DNA of 64,000 bases from JAIOZK01 sp964468645 (lineage in GTDB: Bacteria > Bacteroidota > Bacteroidia > Bacteroidales > JAIOZK01): positions 1 through 64,000 of the forward strand of contig CAYXUU010000009.1 of the NCBI GenBank assembly GCA_964468645.1, given 5' to 3'. Positions 1 to 8,040 of the stretch are shown piece by piece. The first letter of the stretch is position 1; each line of letters starts with the position of its first letter. The notes under the pieces are model-generated. The model saw nothing but the letters and a program-made list of their open reading frames with translations. It was not told where the DNA came from and searched no databases. A program made the translations under genes and the position numbers.

Positions 1-54
1 CATGAGTATGCCAATGATATGCTGATGGTACAGGTACAGGTACTAATTCAATAA
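1..54 (+). CDS. C-terminal end of an OprP/OprO-like porin (partial)
   Basis: The first 54 bases read as the last 17 codons and stop of a porin; the rest lies before the window. The peptide is identical to the last 17 residues of the complete porin at 4260-5351, and 53 of 54 bases match (5298-5351). It sits 14 bases before a two-domain rhodanese, just as the complete porin sits before the second rhodanese, so this is one half of a duplicated porin-rhodanese unit. The terminal beta-strand pattern suits an outer-membrane barrel. The function is taken from the paralogue. Confidence 0.8.
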   Translation, partial: HEYANDMLMVQVQVLIQ

Positions 55-68
55 AAAATAAAAAGAAT

Positions 69-935
69 ATGAAAAATATATTAGCATCATTACTGCTGAT
101 TGCTGGTTTTATTATAAGCAGTATAAGCTTAATTGCACAGGGTGATTTCATTTCTGCACAGGATGCATCGGTGAAAATCAAATCAAAACAGGCTACAGTA
201 ATTTCGGCAAGGTCTGCATCTGATTATCAAAAATCACACGTCAGTAATGCAATTAACATTCAACACAAAGACCTGTACAAATCAGGTGACGTAGAAGGAT
301 TACTGAAATCAACGGATCAACTTGCTGCATTTTTTAGTGGGAAGGGAATTCCATCAGATAAGATGATCATTATTTATGATGATGGAAAGAACAAATATTC
401 CGGCAGGTTATACTGGGTATTCAAATACCTGGGTGTTGAAAATGTGAAAATGCTTCATAAAGATATGGATGCCTGGAAAAAAGCCAGGATCATGATCACA
501 AAGATGCCTGCCAAAATCAAAAAGGCAAATTTTGTTGCCAGGCCAAATCCTGATATCATTGCAACCACTGATTATTTTTTTAAAAATTTAGATAATCAAA
601 ATGTTGTTATTGTTGATGTAAGAACACCAGGGGAATATAGCGGAACATCTACAAAACCTGTTAGCAAAGGGCATATGCCGGGGGCGGTTAACCTGAACTA
701 TGAAACATTATTAAATGCTGATGGAAGTTTAAAAGGTAAAGCTGAACTTGAGCGTCTAACCAGTGCTGCCGGCCTTAATCCGGAAAAAGAAATAATCCTT
801 TATTGTGCAACCAGCGTCAGGGCCGGAGTGGTTTACAATATTCTTACAACAGTTCTTGGTTATAATAAGGTCAGGATTTATGATGGCGCTTATAATGAAT
901 GGATTGCAAGCTACCCGGATAAACTGGAAAAATAA
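69..935 (+). CDS. Exported two-domain rhodanese (thiosulfate sulfurtransferase-like)
   Basis: Predicted periplasmic sulfurtransferase of 288 residues. A hydrophobic signal peptide covers about residues 1-23, ending near I-A-Q. Two rhodanese domains follow (about 28-145 and 160-285). The N-terminal domain has Y-D-D-G-K at the active-loop position and no cysteine, as is normal for the inactive half of SseA/TST proteins. The C-terminal domain has the loop C246-A-T-S-V-R with catalytic cysteine. Such enzymes move sulfane sulfur from thiosulfate, persulfides or mercaptopyruvate to a thiophile; the actual donor is not readable. It is about half identical to the protein at 5363-6226. Downstream of a porin by 14 bases, so probably co-transcribed with it. 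Confidence 0.88.
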   Translation: MKNILASLLLIAGFIISSISLIAQGDFISAQDASVKIKSKQATVISARSASDYQKSHVSNAINIQHKDLYKSGDVEGLLKSTDQLAAFFSGKGIPSDKMIIIYDDGKNKYSGRLYWVFKYLGVENVKMLHKDMDAWKKARIMITKMPAKIKKANFVARPNPDIIATTDYFFKNLDNQNVVIVDVRTPGEYSGTSTKPVSKGHMPGAVNLNYETLLNADGSLKGKAELERLTSAAGLNPEKEIILYCATSVRAGVVYNILTTVLGYNKVRIYDGAYNEWIASYPDKLEK

Positions 936-949
936 ATGATTTGCCCACT

Positions 950-1000
950 CCGGATTAACCTGTTATTTTAAAAGAATTCCCAGGTTTATCCGGAATTTCT
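950..1000 (+). terminator. Hairpin after the first porin-rhodanese unit
   Basis: Two 13-base arms (950-962 and 981-993) pair with one mismatch around an 18-base loop, shortly after the rhodanese stop codon, followed by an A/T-rich stretch with only short T runs. It probably ends or attenuates the transcript. The weak U-tract keeps confidence moderate. Confidence 0.45.
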
Positions 1001-1019
1001 TACCATTGAATATTGTCAC

Positions 1020-1061
1020 AAAAAAAAGATTAAATCACAGAATATTCTGCGTTTTAATCTT
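1020..1061 (-). terminator. Intrinsic terminator for the small membrane gene
   Basis: Read on the minus strand, AAGATTAAA pairs with TTTAATCTT around an internal perfect palindrome CAGAATATTCTG, and a run of seven to eight T follows at once. It lies about 100 bases past the stop of the gene at 1159-1368 and supports that gene being transcribed. Confidence 0.6.
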
Positions 1062-1158
1062 AAAAAATCTTAATGTGTTTGGATCTTTGTTTGTGGGTAA
1101 ACCTATAACCTTATAGCTAAATAAGCTATTTGTTCTTTGATGTTTTACTGAAGTCGTT

Positions 1159-1368
1159 TTACTTCTTTCCTGACCTGTAACAATTATTATACATGCAGAA
1201 GGCAATTACTGCAATGGATACACCCAGAACAACAAGAACAATCTTGTAATATATTGGTGTTGTTAATCCGGCACAGCAGCCAAAAAAACCTGCAACAATC
1301 AGGAATAGAAAATAAAGAAAACCAACGCCTCCAATCAAAAATGCGAAATTTGCAACGACTTTATTCAT
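1159..1368 (-). CDS. Small two-helix membrane protein with cysteine clusters
   Basis: A 69-residue protein I do not recognise. Two hydrophobic segments (about residues 7-30 and 40-60) suggest a hairpin in the inner membrane. Cysteines occur as C31-C32 at the end of helix 1 (motif F-G-C-C-A-G-L) and as two more in the C-terminal tail before a basic end, R-S-G-K-K. It is divergent from the Crp-family gene at 1505 and followed by a good intrinsic terminator on its own strand, so it is probably real. Its location between rhodanese and sulfur-associated regulator genes invites a guess at thiol or sulfur chemistry, but the sequence does not prove it. Confidence 0.55.
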   Translation of the reverse strand: MNKVVANFAFLIGGVGFLYFLFLIVAGFFGCCAGLTTPIYYKIVLVVLGVSIAVIAFCMYNNCYRSGKK

Positions 1369-1425
1369 GACTTAAATGTTTTAAACAAATTTACGAACTT
1401 AAATATGTTTATAGTAAGTTTTACG

Positions 1426-1441
1426 TGTGATTTATAGCACT
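1426..1441. promoter_or_regulatory. Candidate Crp/Fnr-family operator
   Basis: TGTGA-N6-GCACT resembles the symmetrical Crp/Fnr-family site TGTGA-N6-TCACA with mismatches in the right half. It lies in the divergent spacer between the small membrane gene and the Crp-family gene, followed by a -7-like TAATTTTG at 1473-1480. Autoregulation is possible; there is no experimental support. Confidence 0.3.
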
Positions 1442-1504
1442 TTACAATGTGACATATGTTTTGTTTTTTTTATAATTTTGTAACAACTAAATCTCAATTT
1501 TTAT

Positions 1505-2191
1505 ATGGATATTTTAATTAACTGCAAGGACTGTAAGATAAAGTCAAAAGCTACCGGGACACTTAATAAGAATGAGCTGGAATTCCTGGCGAAAAATTGT
1601 GCGGAAGTCATTGTTGAACGGGGAGAGCATATCATCAAACAGGGACAGCTGTCTTCACATATTGCTTATATTAAATCGGGGCTGGTAAAAATTCATATGA
1701 AGGGGCCAAAAGAAATTGACCAGATTTTGAGAATAGCTATGCCCGGCACTTACATTGGGATTCAAACGATATTAACTAACAGGATACATCAATATTCAGC
1801 TTCTGCACTTGAAGATTCAAAGGTTTGTTTTATTGATATAAATTCTTTTAAAGAGCTCATCGCAAAAAACTCCATGTTCGCCAATGAGTTGTTGCTTTAT
1901 GTTTGCAGTGATGAGCTAGTTTATTTTCACAGGATTGTAAACCATTCACAAAAACAGGTGAATGGGCGTATGGCAGAAACATTGCTGTTCTTTGCCGATG
2001 AGGTATATAAAAAAGAACAATACGACCTTCCATTAAGTCGTAACGACCTGGCCGCAATAATTTGTACCACACGTGAAAGCGCAACCCGGTCGCTTAAAGA
2101 ACTTAATGATATGAATATTGTAAATGTGAAAGGGAAAAGAATAAAAATTGTGGACCGTAAGTTCCTTGACAAAATCAGTCTGAAAGGTTAA
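1505..2191 (+). CDS. Crp/Fnr-family regulator, partial cysteine set
   Basis: A 228-residue transcription factor: N-terminal cyclic-nucleotide-binding-like beta barrel (about 20-130), dimerisation helix (about 130-160) and a C-terminal winged helix-turn-helix (about 170-215) with recognition sequence T-T-R-E-S-A-T-R-S. The N-terminus has C7-x2-C10 and there is C108 at the FNR internal position, but the third N-terminal cysteine of a [4Fe-4S] FNR is absent, so iron-sulfur sensing is uncertain. It is convergent with a second Crp-family gene (10 bases between stops), and both are surrounded by rhodanese/porin genes, which suggests control of that island. The ligand is unknown. Confidence 0.85.
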   Translation: MDILINCKDCKIKSKATGTLNKNELEFLAKNCAEVIVERGEHIIKQGQLSSHIAYIKSGLVKIHMKGPKEIDQILRIAMPGTYIGIQTILTNRIHQYSASALEDSKVCFIDINSFKELIAKNSMFANELLLYVCSDELVYFHRIVNHSQKQVNGRMAETLLFFADEVYKKEQYDLPLSRNDLAAIICTTRESATRSLKELNDMNIVNVKGKRIKIVDRKFLDKISLKG

Positions 2192-2201
2192 AACATTTTA
2201 T

Positions 2202-2900
2202 TTATCCGAAGCTGCTTATCCGCTCAAGACCATTAAAATCGTTAATTTCAATTGTCTTACCGCTAACAATGATTAAACCTTCTTCTTTAAATTCCTTAAA
2301 GATCCTGGTGACGCTTTCTGAAGATAATCCTGTTAAATCAGCAAGGTCATTTCTTGAAAGAGCAAGTACAAATTTTTTCTTTTTATATACCCTCTGTGAG
2401 AGGCAGAGCAGTATGTCGGCAACCCTGCCATGCGATTGCTTATGTGTAAGGCAAAAGAATCTACCATAGATAAGGGCAGTGTTCTCATTTAAAATATTGA
2501 TGATTTTGGAGGCAAACTGAGAATTATTCCTTAAAAGGGTTTTAAAGATTTCGATATCGATCAAATTGACCCTGGAGTCTATATATGTTGCCGTTGAATA
2601 CAGAAAGGTATTATTGCCTTCATAAATTGCGGGTAAACCAATTAAATGACTGGAAGGAACAATCTGAAGGATCAGGTCTTTGGGTTTGCCTTCCATATAA
2701 ACCTTAACCAATCCCTCTTCAAGAAAAATAACATGGGAGGCAAAGGCGCCTTGCTTGGTTATGGTTTCCCCTTTTTTATATACCACATTACGCTGATGAT
2801 CAGCAACTATTTTCTTCTCCTCAGGAGTAAGAAAATCAAAACAGGCTTTATCCGGATTTATTACCAGACAGGAAGGTCCAGAAGGATTAAAATTTTCCAT
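2202..2900 (-). CDS. Crp/Fnr-family regulator without Fe-S cysteines
   Basis: A regulator of about 232 residues with the usual effector barrel, long helix and winged helix-turn-helix (L-S-R-N-D-L-A near residue 165, then S-S-E-S-V-T-R as recognition helix). I choose the ATG at 2900; the open frame extends to a TTG at 2966, but the added 22 residues do not look like the family. The N-terminus lacks C-x2-C-x5-C, and the position equivalent to the internal FNR cysteine is asparagine (D-S-R-V-N), so it should not bind the FNR cluster. It is more similar in motif layout to the FNR at 22234-22926 than to its convergent neighbour. Upstream lies the promoter region of the rhodanese lipoprotein, divergent from it, so it may regulate that gene. 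Confidence 0.85.
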   Translation of the reverse strand: MENFNPSGPSCLVINPDKACFDFLTPEEKKIVADHQRNVVYKKGETITKQGAFASHVIFLEEGLVKVYMEGKPKDLILQIVPSSHLIGLPAIYEGNNTFLYSTATYIDSRVNLIDIEIFKTLLRNNSQFASKIINILNENTALIYGRFFCLTHKQSHGRVADILLCLSQRVYKKKKFVLALSRNDLADLTGLSSESVTRIFKEFKEEGLIIVSGKTIEINDFNGLERISSFG

Positions 2901-3106
2901 AAACGATCTTACAATGATTTCACATTTAGGCCGCAAATTTAATAAACTTGTTAATACCTTCAGCAAATATGTTTGTATTTAAATTAATTAATATTTAGCA
3001 GTTTAGCTAAATTATCCATTATAGGATCAATTTTAAAAGTGATCTGGATCAGTTTTATTTTCGTATCAAATCAGTTCAAAACATTACTTACTTCCGTTAA
3101 AGATGC

Positions 3107-3137
3107 CTTGATTCAATGATGAATAAATATAGTTTTG
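3107..3137 (+). promoter_or_regulatory. Bacteroidota-type promoter for the rhodanese lipoprotein
   Basis: CTTG (3107-3110) and TAGTTTTG (3130-3137) are separated by 19 bases, close to the Bacteroidota -33 TTTG / -7 TAnnTTTG consensus. About 58 bases then precede the ATG at 3196, ending in an A/T-rich leader without a clear Shine-Dalgarno sequence. Confidence 0.4.
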
Positions 3138-3195
3138 TTAACAAATTAACAATGGAAATATCTACATAATTAATTACTAACTTAAATCATAAATC

Positions 3196-4197
3196 ATGAA
3201 GAAATTATTAAGTCTATTTGCGATTGCATTATTTGTATCGCTTTTTATTATGACAGGCTGTAAAGAAGACGAACCGGATCCACAACCAGGTGAAGCTGCT
3301 TTTACAGTACTGAAAAATTATATGATAAACAATGCAATGGACCTGACAGATCTGTTAAGTGCATGGGTAATCGATGCTCTGCCGATGTCAGAAGAAGGTG
3401 GTATTGTTGATACTGATAATGGATATACAATACCAGGGTATCATGTATTTGATATCAGGAGTGCAGATCAGTTCAATGCCGGGCATATCAATGGCGCCAT
3501 TAATGTCCCATTGGCCGATGTAGTTGATATGGCTGCAAATTATGATACTAAGCCAATTCTGGTTGCCTGTGTAACAGGCCAGACAGCCGGACATGCTGTG
3601 ATGGCCCTTCGTTTATCAGGGTATGCTGATGCTAAAGTACTCAAGTGGGGTATGTCAGGCTGGAATCCTGCCTTCGCTACTCCATGGGAAAACAATATAG
3701 GAGATGCCGGTCTTGGCAGCCCCAACTGGATATATGATGCAGCTCCAGCACCAGGATCTTTCTCAGATCCAACCTGGACTTCTTCATTCACAAGTGGTGC
3801 AAATATTCTGGCAGAGAGGGTTGATGCCATGTTGAATAATGGTTTCAAAGCAGTTGGATCGGGTGATGTCCTTACAACTCCCGGTAACTACCAGATTATA
3901 AATTTCTGGACAAATGAGGAATATACAACATTCGGACATTACACAGGTGCCTACCAGATCAAACCTATCTCACTGGCCAGTGATATAACAAAGGCCTTTG
4001 ATCCTTCAACAGCATCAACCGTTTATTGTTTTACAGGACAGACATCTTCGATGGCTACAGCATGGTTGAATGTATTGGGATACGATGTTCAAAGTATTTT
4101 ATTTGGGGTTAACTCCCTGAATTATACTGGTCTCGAAGCTGCCGGTAAACCTCACTGGCATGGAGCCCATGATTACGAGTATGTAATGACGAAATAG
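3196..4197 (+). CDS. Lipoprotein with two rhodanese domains, both with active-site Cys
   Basis: A 333-residue predicted lipoprotein: hydrophobic leader and lipobox ending M-T-G-C22. Rhodanese domain 1 (about 55-160) contains D-I-R-S-A-D-Q-F and the loop C125-V-T-G-Q-T; domain 2 (about 205-325) contains the loop C278-F-T-G-Q-T. Unlike the classical tandem rhodaneses on either side, both halves keep a cysteine and share the same C-x-T-G-Q-T loop, suggesting a separate lineage and two sulfur-accepting sites. It is probably anchored in a membrane facing the periplasm. A short hairpin and 62 bases separate it from the downstream porin, so partial co-transcription is likely. The substrate cannot be told from sequence. 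Confidence 0.85.
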   Translation: MKKLLSLFAIALFVSLFIMTGCKEDEPDPQPGEAAFTVLKNYMINNAMDLTDLLSAWVIDALPMSEEGGIVDTDNGYTIPGYHVFDIRSADQFNAGHINGAINVPLADVVDMAANYDTKPILVACVTGQTAGHAVMALRLSGYADAKVLKWGMSGWNPAFATPWENNIGDAGLGSPNWIYDAAPAPGSFSDPTWTSSFTSGANILAERVDAMLNNGFKAVGSGDVLTTPGNYQIINFWTNEEYTTFGHYTGAYQIKPISLASDITKAFDPSTASTVYCFTGQTSSMATAWLNVLGYDVQSILFGVNSLNYTGLEAAGKPHWHGAHDYEYVMTK

Positions 4198-4212
4198 TTG
4201 CTAATCAATAAA

Positions 4213-4237
4213 CTCCCGGTTATATTAAAATCGGGAG
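4213..4237 (+). terminator. Short GC hairpin between lipoprotein and porin genes
   Basis: CTCCCG pairs with CGGGAG across a 13-base A/T loop, followed by CTTACTTTTAAT. It could be a weak terminator or attenuator that adjusts porin expression relative to the upstream lipoprotein. Confidence 0.4.
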
Positions 4238-4259
4238 CTTACTTTTAATAAATATAATA

Positions 4260-5351
4260 ATGATAAGATTAAGTATTTTTCTCTTATTAGTCGGACTGGT
4301 ATTTCCGGCAACTGTTAAGGCACAGGGATGTATGGAACCTTCTTCCGACGGTGGAGTAAACATTATTGGATTTATACAACCACAGTGGGACCTGGGATTT
4401 TATAAGGATGAAAATAAGGACAGGGTTTATGAGAATTCATTCCTGTTTAACAGGGCCAGGTTAGGAGTAACCGGCCAGGTGCCTTATGATTTCAGTTATT
4501 ATGCAATGGCAGAATTCAGCCCGATGAAGGGAGGCCCTTATATGCTCGACTTTTTTGTTACCTATCATGGATTGGGCCCCTGGGCGAATATATCCATCGG
4601 GCAGTTCAAACAGCCTTTCGGGCTGGAATTATCAACGCCATGCCATGCCCTGCATACCATCGACAGAACAAGAGTTGTAAACGAACTGGCAAGCCCGTTT
4701 CGTGATATGGGGGTGATGGTTTATGGAGGAACAGATACACTGTTTGGTGTAAAAGATATGTTCAAATGGCAGTTTGCTGTTGTGAACGGGACCGGAATGA
4801 ATGTCTGGGATAACAATCAATCAAAAGACTATATGGGAAGACTGCTGTTCTCCCCATTTGATTTTGTTACCCTTGGTGGAAGTTATCGTTTTGGAAAACA
4901 ACTGAATCCTGATACAACCATTGAAAAAGCTGATGAAAGGATGCGATGGGGTGTGGAAGCCAGTATCAATAAATACAATTTCCTTTTACAGGGGGAATAT
5001 ATTGTTGGAAGCGACAAAGGCTCGAAATGGGTTGGTGGTGGCTGTGGTGAAGATCCTACCCTGGAAGTCGGGGATTTCAAGAGCAGCGGTTACTGGGCTA
5101 TGATATTGTATGATACCCCGTGGAGATTTCAACCCCTGGTAAAATATCAGAGCTATGATCCGGATACGGAAAAGGATTATAACAAACTAAGTGCATGGAC
5201 ATTTGGAATTAATTACTTTTTTAATGACTGGACCAGGTTGCAGATCAACTATGTATATAATATCGAGGAGAGTTCATCAACCGACATCAATCAATACCAT
5301 GAGTATGCCAATGACATGCTGATGGTACAGGTACAGGTACTAATTCAATAA
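4260..5351 (+). CDS. OprP/OprO-like outer-membrane porin
   Basis: A 363-residue outer-membrane channel. The signal peptide covers about residues 1-21 (cleavage near V-K-A-Q). The rest shows alternating amphipathic strands typical of phosphate-selective porin O/P (Porin_O_P) proteins, with R-A-R-L-G-V-T-G near residue 66 and G-Q-F-K-Q-P-F-G near residue 117, both characteristic of that family. It likely passes small anions; given rhodaneses on both sides, thiosulfate or a similar sulfur anion is a reasonable inference only. The last 17 residues are identical to those of the partial porin at 1-54. The next rhodanese begins 11 bases downstream, so the two form an operon. Confidence 0.82.
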   Translation: MIRLSIFLLLVGLVFPATVKAQGCMEPSSDGGVNIIGFIQPQWDLGFYKDENKDRVYENSFLFNRARLGVTGQVPYDFSYYAMAEFSPMKGGPYMLDFFVTYHGLGPWANISIGQFKQPFGLELSTPCHALHTIDRTRVVNELASPFRDMGVMVYGGTDTLFGVKDMFKWQFAVVNGTGMNVWDNNQSKDYMGRLLFSPFDFVTLGGSYRFGKQLNPDTTIEKADERMRWGVEASINKYNFLLQGEYIVGSDKGSKWVGGGCGEDPTLEVGDFKSSGYWAMILYDTPWRFQPLVKYQSYDPDTEKDYNKLSAWTFGINYFFNDWTRLQINYVYNIEESSSTDINQYHEYANDMLMVQVQVLIQ

Positions 5352-5362
5352 ACTAACAAAAG

Positions 5363-6226
5363 ATGAAAAGCATGAAGAATATTTTAGTGGTAATACTTTT
5401 TCTGATGAGTACATCGGCAGTCATTGCTGATGGAACCGGAATTTCAGCAGCGGATTTTACCAAATTAATAAAAGCTGATAAAAATGTAGTTGTAATCGAT
5501 GCAAATAAAGCGGATGTTTACGGGAAGATGCATGTCATGAACGCGGTAAACATACCACATAAAGACCTCTATCAGGAAGGAGCAATTGAAGGTCTGATTA
5601 AGAGCCCGGCCGAACTGGCCAAATATTTTGGAAGTAAAGGTGTTAGTGAAAAAAACACCATCATAATTTATGATGATGGTTCCAACAAATATTCCAGTAG
5701 AATTTACTGGGTGCTCAGGTATTTAGGTGCTAATGACGTCAGGATACTTCATAAAGATATGGATGTATGGAAAAAAGCACGTGTACCCATAACAAGCCGT
5801 GCTGCTGCTATAAAGAAGAAAACTTTTACCCCAAATGTTGATGCAGGTATTATTGTTGAACTGGATGAAGTTAAATCGAGAGTAAGTGACGATAAAGCAG
5901 TTATCATTGACCTGAGAGCTAAAGAAGAATATGACGGTACTTCTGAAAAACCGGTAAGTAAAGGGCATATCTCGAAAGCTGTTAATATCAATCATAAGGA
6001 ATTCCTTAATGATAAAGGCGGTTATAAAAGCAAAGAACAACTTCAGGCACTGATGAACAGTAAAGGATTCACTCCAGATAAAGAATACATCCTTTATTGT
6101 GTTACAAGTGTCAGGGCCGCTGTAGGATATGTTGCACTGAAAGAGATTCTTGGATATAATAATGTAAAGATATACGACGGAGCTTACAATGAGTGGATCG
6201 CCGATCCCTCGAATCCTTTGAATTAA
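5363..6226 (+). CDS. Exported two-domain rhodanese, second copy
   Basis: A 287-residue sulfurtransferase paralogous to the protein at 69-935. The signal peptide ends around V-I-A-D; a second in-frame ATG three codons in (5372) is an equally good start. Domain 1 (about 27-145) carries Y-D-D-G-S at the loop and no cysteine; domain 2 (about 163-283) carries C246-V-T-S-V-R. K-P-V-S-K-G-H and Y-D-G-A-Y-N-E-W-I are shared with the first copy. It lies 11 bases after the porin and ends in a strong terminator, closing the island. It likely acts in the periplasm on sulfane sulfur donors; whether the two copies differ in substrate or regulation is unknown. Confidence 0.88.
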   Translation: MKSMKNILVVILFLMSTSAVIADGTGISAADFTKLIKADKNVVVIDANKADVYGKMHVMNAVNIPHKDLYQEGAIEGLIKSPAELAKYFGSKGVSEKNTIIIYDDGSNKYSSRIYWVLRYLGANDVRILHKDMDVWKKARVPITSRAAAIKKKTFTPNVDAGIIVELDEVKSRVSDDKAVIIDLRAKEEYDGTSEKPVSKGHISKAVNINHKEFLNDKGGYKSKEQLQALMNSKGFTPDKEYILYCVTSVRAAVGYVALKEILGYNNVKIYDGAYNEWIADPSNPLN

Positions 6227-6252
6227 ATAGGTTTTGGTTAACTATTATTCAG

Positions 6253-6282
6253 AAATCCCTCTTACCGGAGGGATTTTTTTTT
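6253..6282 (+). terminator. Intrinsic terminator closing the rhodanese island
   Basis: AAATCCCTC pairs perfectly with GAGGGATTT around a six-base loop and runs into eight consecutive T. This is a strong rho-independent terminator 27 bases after the second rhodanese. Confidence 0.85.
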
Positions 6283-6429
6283 GCCATCATAAATTCAATT
6301 TCGATAATGAATTTCCCTAAACAAGAAACAATAATCAAGGAAAGAGGAACAAGGAATATGGAGGATCGATTAAATATTTCTCATTCCTTGTTTCTTGTTT
6401 TTTGTTCCTTGTTGAATATTTTTGCATAA

Positions 6430-7644
6430 ATGGATAAAATACGCAACATCAGGATTGATCAATACCATTACAATCTCCCTCACGATCGTATAGCAAAATT
6501 TCCCCTGGCACAACGTGATTCCTCCCAATTACTTGTCTGTAAAAATATGCTGATCAAAGATGCCTCTTTTGCTGACCTGCCAGGTTTCATCCCGGAAAGA
6601 TCATTAATAGTTTTCAACGATACCAGGGTTATCCAGGCCCGTTTGCTCTTTCATAAACCAACAGGTGCAAAAATTGAAATCTTTTGTCTTGAACCTTACG
6701 ATACATCAGATATGCAACTGGCCTTCCATCATAAGGGAAGATCGACATGGAAATGTTTTATTGGTAACGCCCGACGATGGAAATCAGGTGGGATCTCAAT
6801 TGAAAATGACAGAATTAAACTGTGTGCTAATCTTCTTGAGAAGCAGGACAATGCTTTCATCGTGGAGTTTTCCTGGAAACCTGCTGATCTGACTTTTGCT
6901 GAAATTATGGATATTTGCGGATTAATACCCCTTCCACCTTACCTGGACCGTGAACCTGTTGAAGATGACAAATCCAACTATCAGACTATATATGCAGATC
7001 ATGATGGCTCTGTTGCAGCCCCAACAGCCGGATTGCATTTTACCGATGAGGTATTAGAAAAACTGAGAAATCAAAATGTAGCCATTGGGAAGTTAACCCT
7101 ACATGTTGGCGCCGGCACGTTCAAACCGGTAGTTTCAAAAACCATCGATCAGCATGAGATGCATTTTGAAAAGATCTCGGTTAGCAGGAAGAATATTCAA
7201 AATCTTTTGAAATACATTGATAAATCGATCATTGCAGTTGGCACAACATCTGTAAGGACACTTGAGAGCCTGTATTGGTTTTCAATTAAACTGCAAACTG
7301 AACAAAAGGACTATGATCAGCTTGAGGTTGAACAATGGGATCCATACAGGGAAAAATATCAAATAAAAATTTCACCTGCAGAAGCTCTTGAAAATCTGCT
7401 TCTCTGGATGGAGAATAAAAAATTGAATGATCTGTCAGGAAGTACACAATTGATGATAGTTCCCGGCTATCAATTCAAAATAGTGAAAGGGATGCTTACC
7501 AACTTCCACCTGCCTAAGAGCACCTTACTTTTACTGGTTGCTGCTTTTATCGGAGAAAATTGGAAGAAAGTGTACCAACATGCATTGAATAATGATTACC
7601 GGTTCCTGAGTTATGGTGATGGATGTTTGTTTTTGAGGGAATAA
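6430..7644 (+). CDS. queA: S-adenosylmethionine:tRNA ribosyltransferase-isomerase QueA
   Basis: A 404-residue cytoplasmic enzyme that transfers and isomerises the ribosyl group of SAM onto preQ1-modified tRNA, making epoxyqueuosine. Family signatures are clear: an N-terminal Y-x-L-P-x-x-x-I-A-x-x-P-L, the block F-N-D-T-R-V-I-Q-A-R-L near residue 62, A-A-P-T-A-G-L-H-F-T near 196, and L-H-V-G-A-G-T-F-K-P-V near 224. It is longer than E. coli QueA (356) but typical for Bacteroidota. It begins ten bases after an in-frame stop, preceded by an A/T-rich leader. It stands alone between a terminator and a repeat-filled spacer. An orphan 3' fragment of another queuosine gene (transporter) is found at 36601-36777. 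Confidence 0.93.
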   Translation: MDKIRNIRIDQYHYNLPHDRIAKFPLAQRDSSQLLVCKNMLIKDASFADLPGFIPERSLIVFNDTRVIQARLLFHKPTGAKIEIFCLEPYDTSDMQLAFHHKGRSTWKCFIGNARRWKSGGISIENDRIKLCANLLEKQDNAFIVEFSWKPADLTFAEIMDICGLIPLPPYLDREPVEDDKSNYQTIYADHDGSVAAPTAGLHFTDEVLEKLRNQNVAIGKLTLHVGAGTFKPVVSKTIDQHEMHFEKISVSRKNIQNLLKYIDKSIIAVGTTSVRTLESLYWFSIKLQTEQKDYDQLEVEQWDPYREKYQIKISPAEALENLLLWMENKKLNDLSGSTQLMIVPGYQFKIVKGMLTNFHLPKSTLLLLVAAFIGENWKKVYQHALNNDYRFLSYGDGCLFLRE

Positions 7645-7650
7645 TGACAA

Positions 7651-7880
7651 AATCCCAAATCGCAAATTCCAAAAATCAAATAAGTACCAATCCCCAAATA
7701 TTAAACTCCAAACCTCTAATAGTAAATAGTTTTGTTCATTCCACGAGCGCTGAAGCTACTCTGCGGAGGCGCTGATTATTAGTGTTTGGCATTTATTTAT
7801 TCACTCATTAATTGATTCAATGGTGATCATGAGATCGCTTCGCTAAGTTGTTATTTATTGTTTGCTATTTGGGATTTCCA
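7651..7880. repeat. Dispersed intergenic element, copy 1 (core 7737-7775)
   Basis: The spacer after queA contains C/A-rich low-complexity blocks made of variations on caaatcccaaa and tccaaa, followed by a 39-base core at 7737-7775 that matches 37 of 39 bases at 53835-53873. The core is itself partly palindromic: gagcgc and gcgctga lie around ctctgcggag. No gene is visible. It is a non-coding dispersed repeat of unknown mobility. Confidence 0.6.
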
Positions 7881-8040
7881 GCCTCCGGCTTCTAACTTCC
7901 AGTTTCTAACTTCCAGTTTCCAGCTTCCAATTTCTAACTTCCAGTTTCCAGCTTCCAGTTTCCAACTTCCAGCTTCCAGCTTCCAGCTTCTAACTTCCAG
8001 CTTCCAGCTTCCAGCTTCCAGCTTCTAACTTCCAGCTTCA
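7878..8040. repeat. Heptameric CTTCCAG tandem repeat
   Basis: Roughly twenty copies of a seven-base unit (cttccag and the variants cttctaa, tttccag) in a row. On the minus strand the repeat reads gaagctg/gaagtta, and it supplies the final codons and the stop of the response regulator gene at 8025-8714. Related repeats occur at 30215-30322 and 37548-37612. Confidence 0.8.

Noticed and set aside
7878..8040. Possible CRISPR-like array
   Set aside because: The unit is only seven bases with no spacers, so it is a simple tandem repeat.
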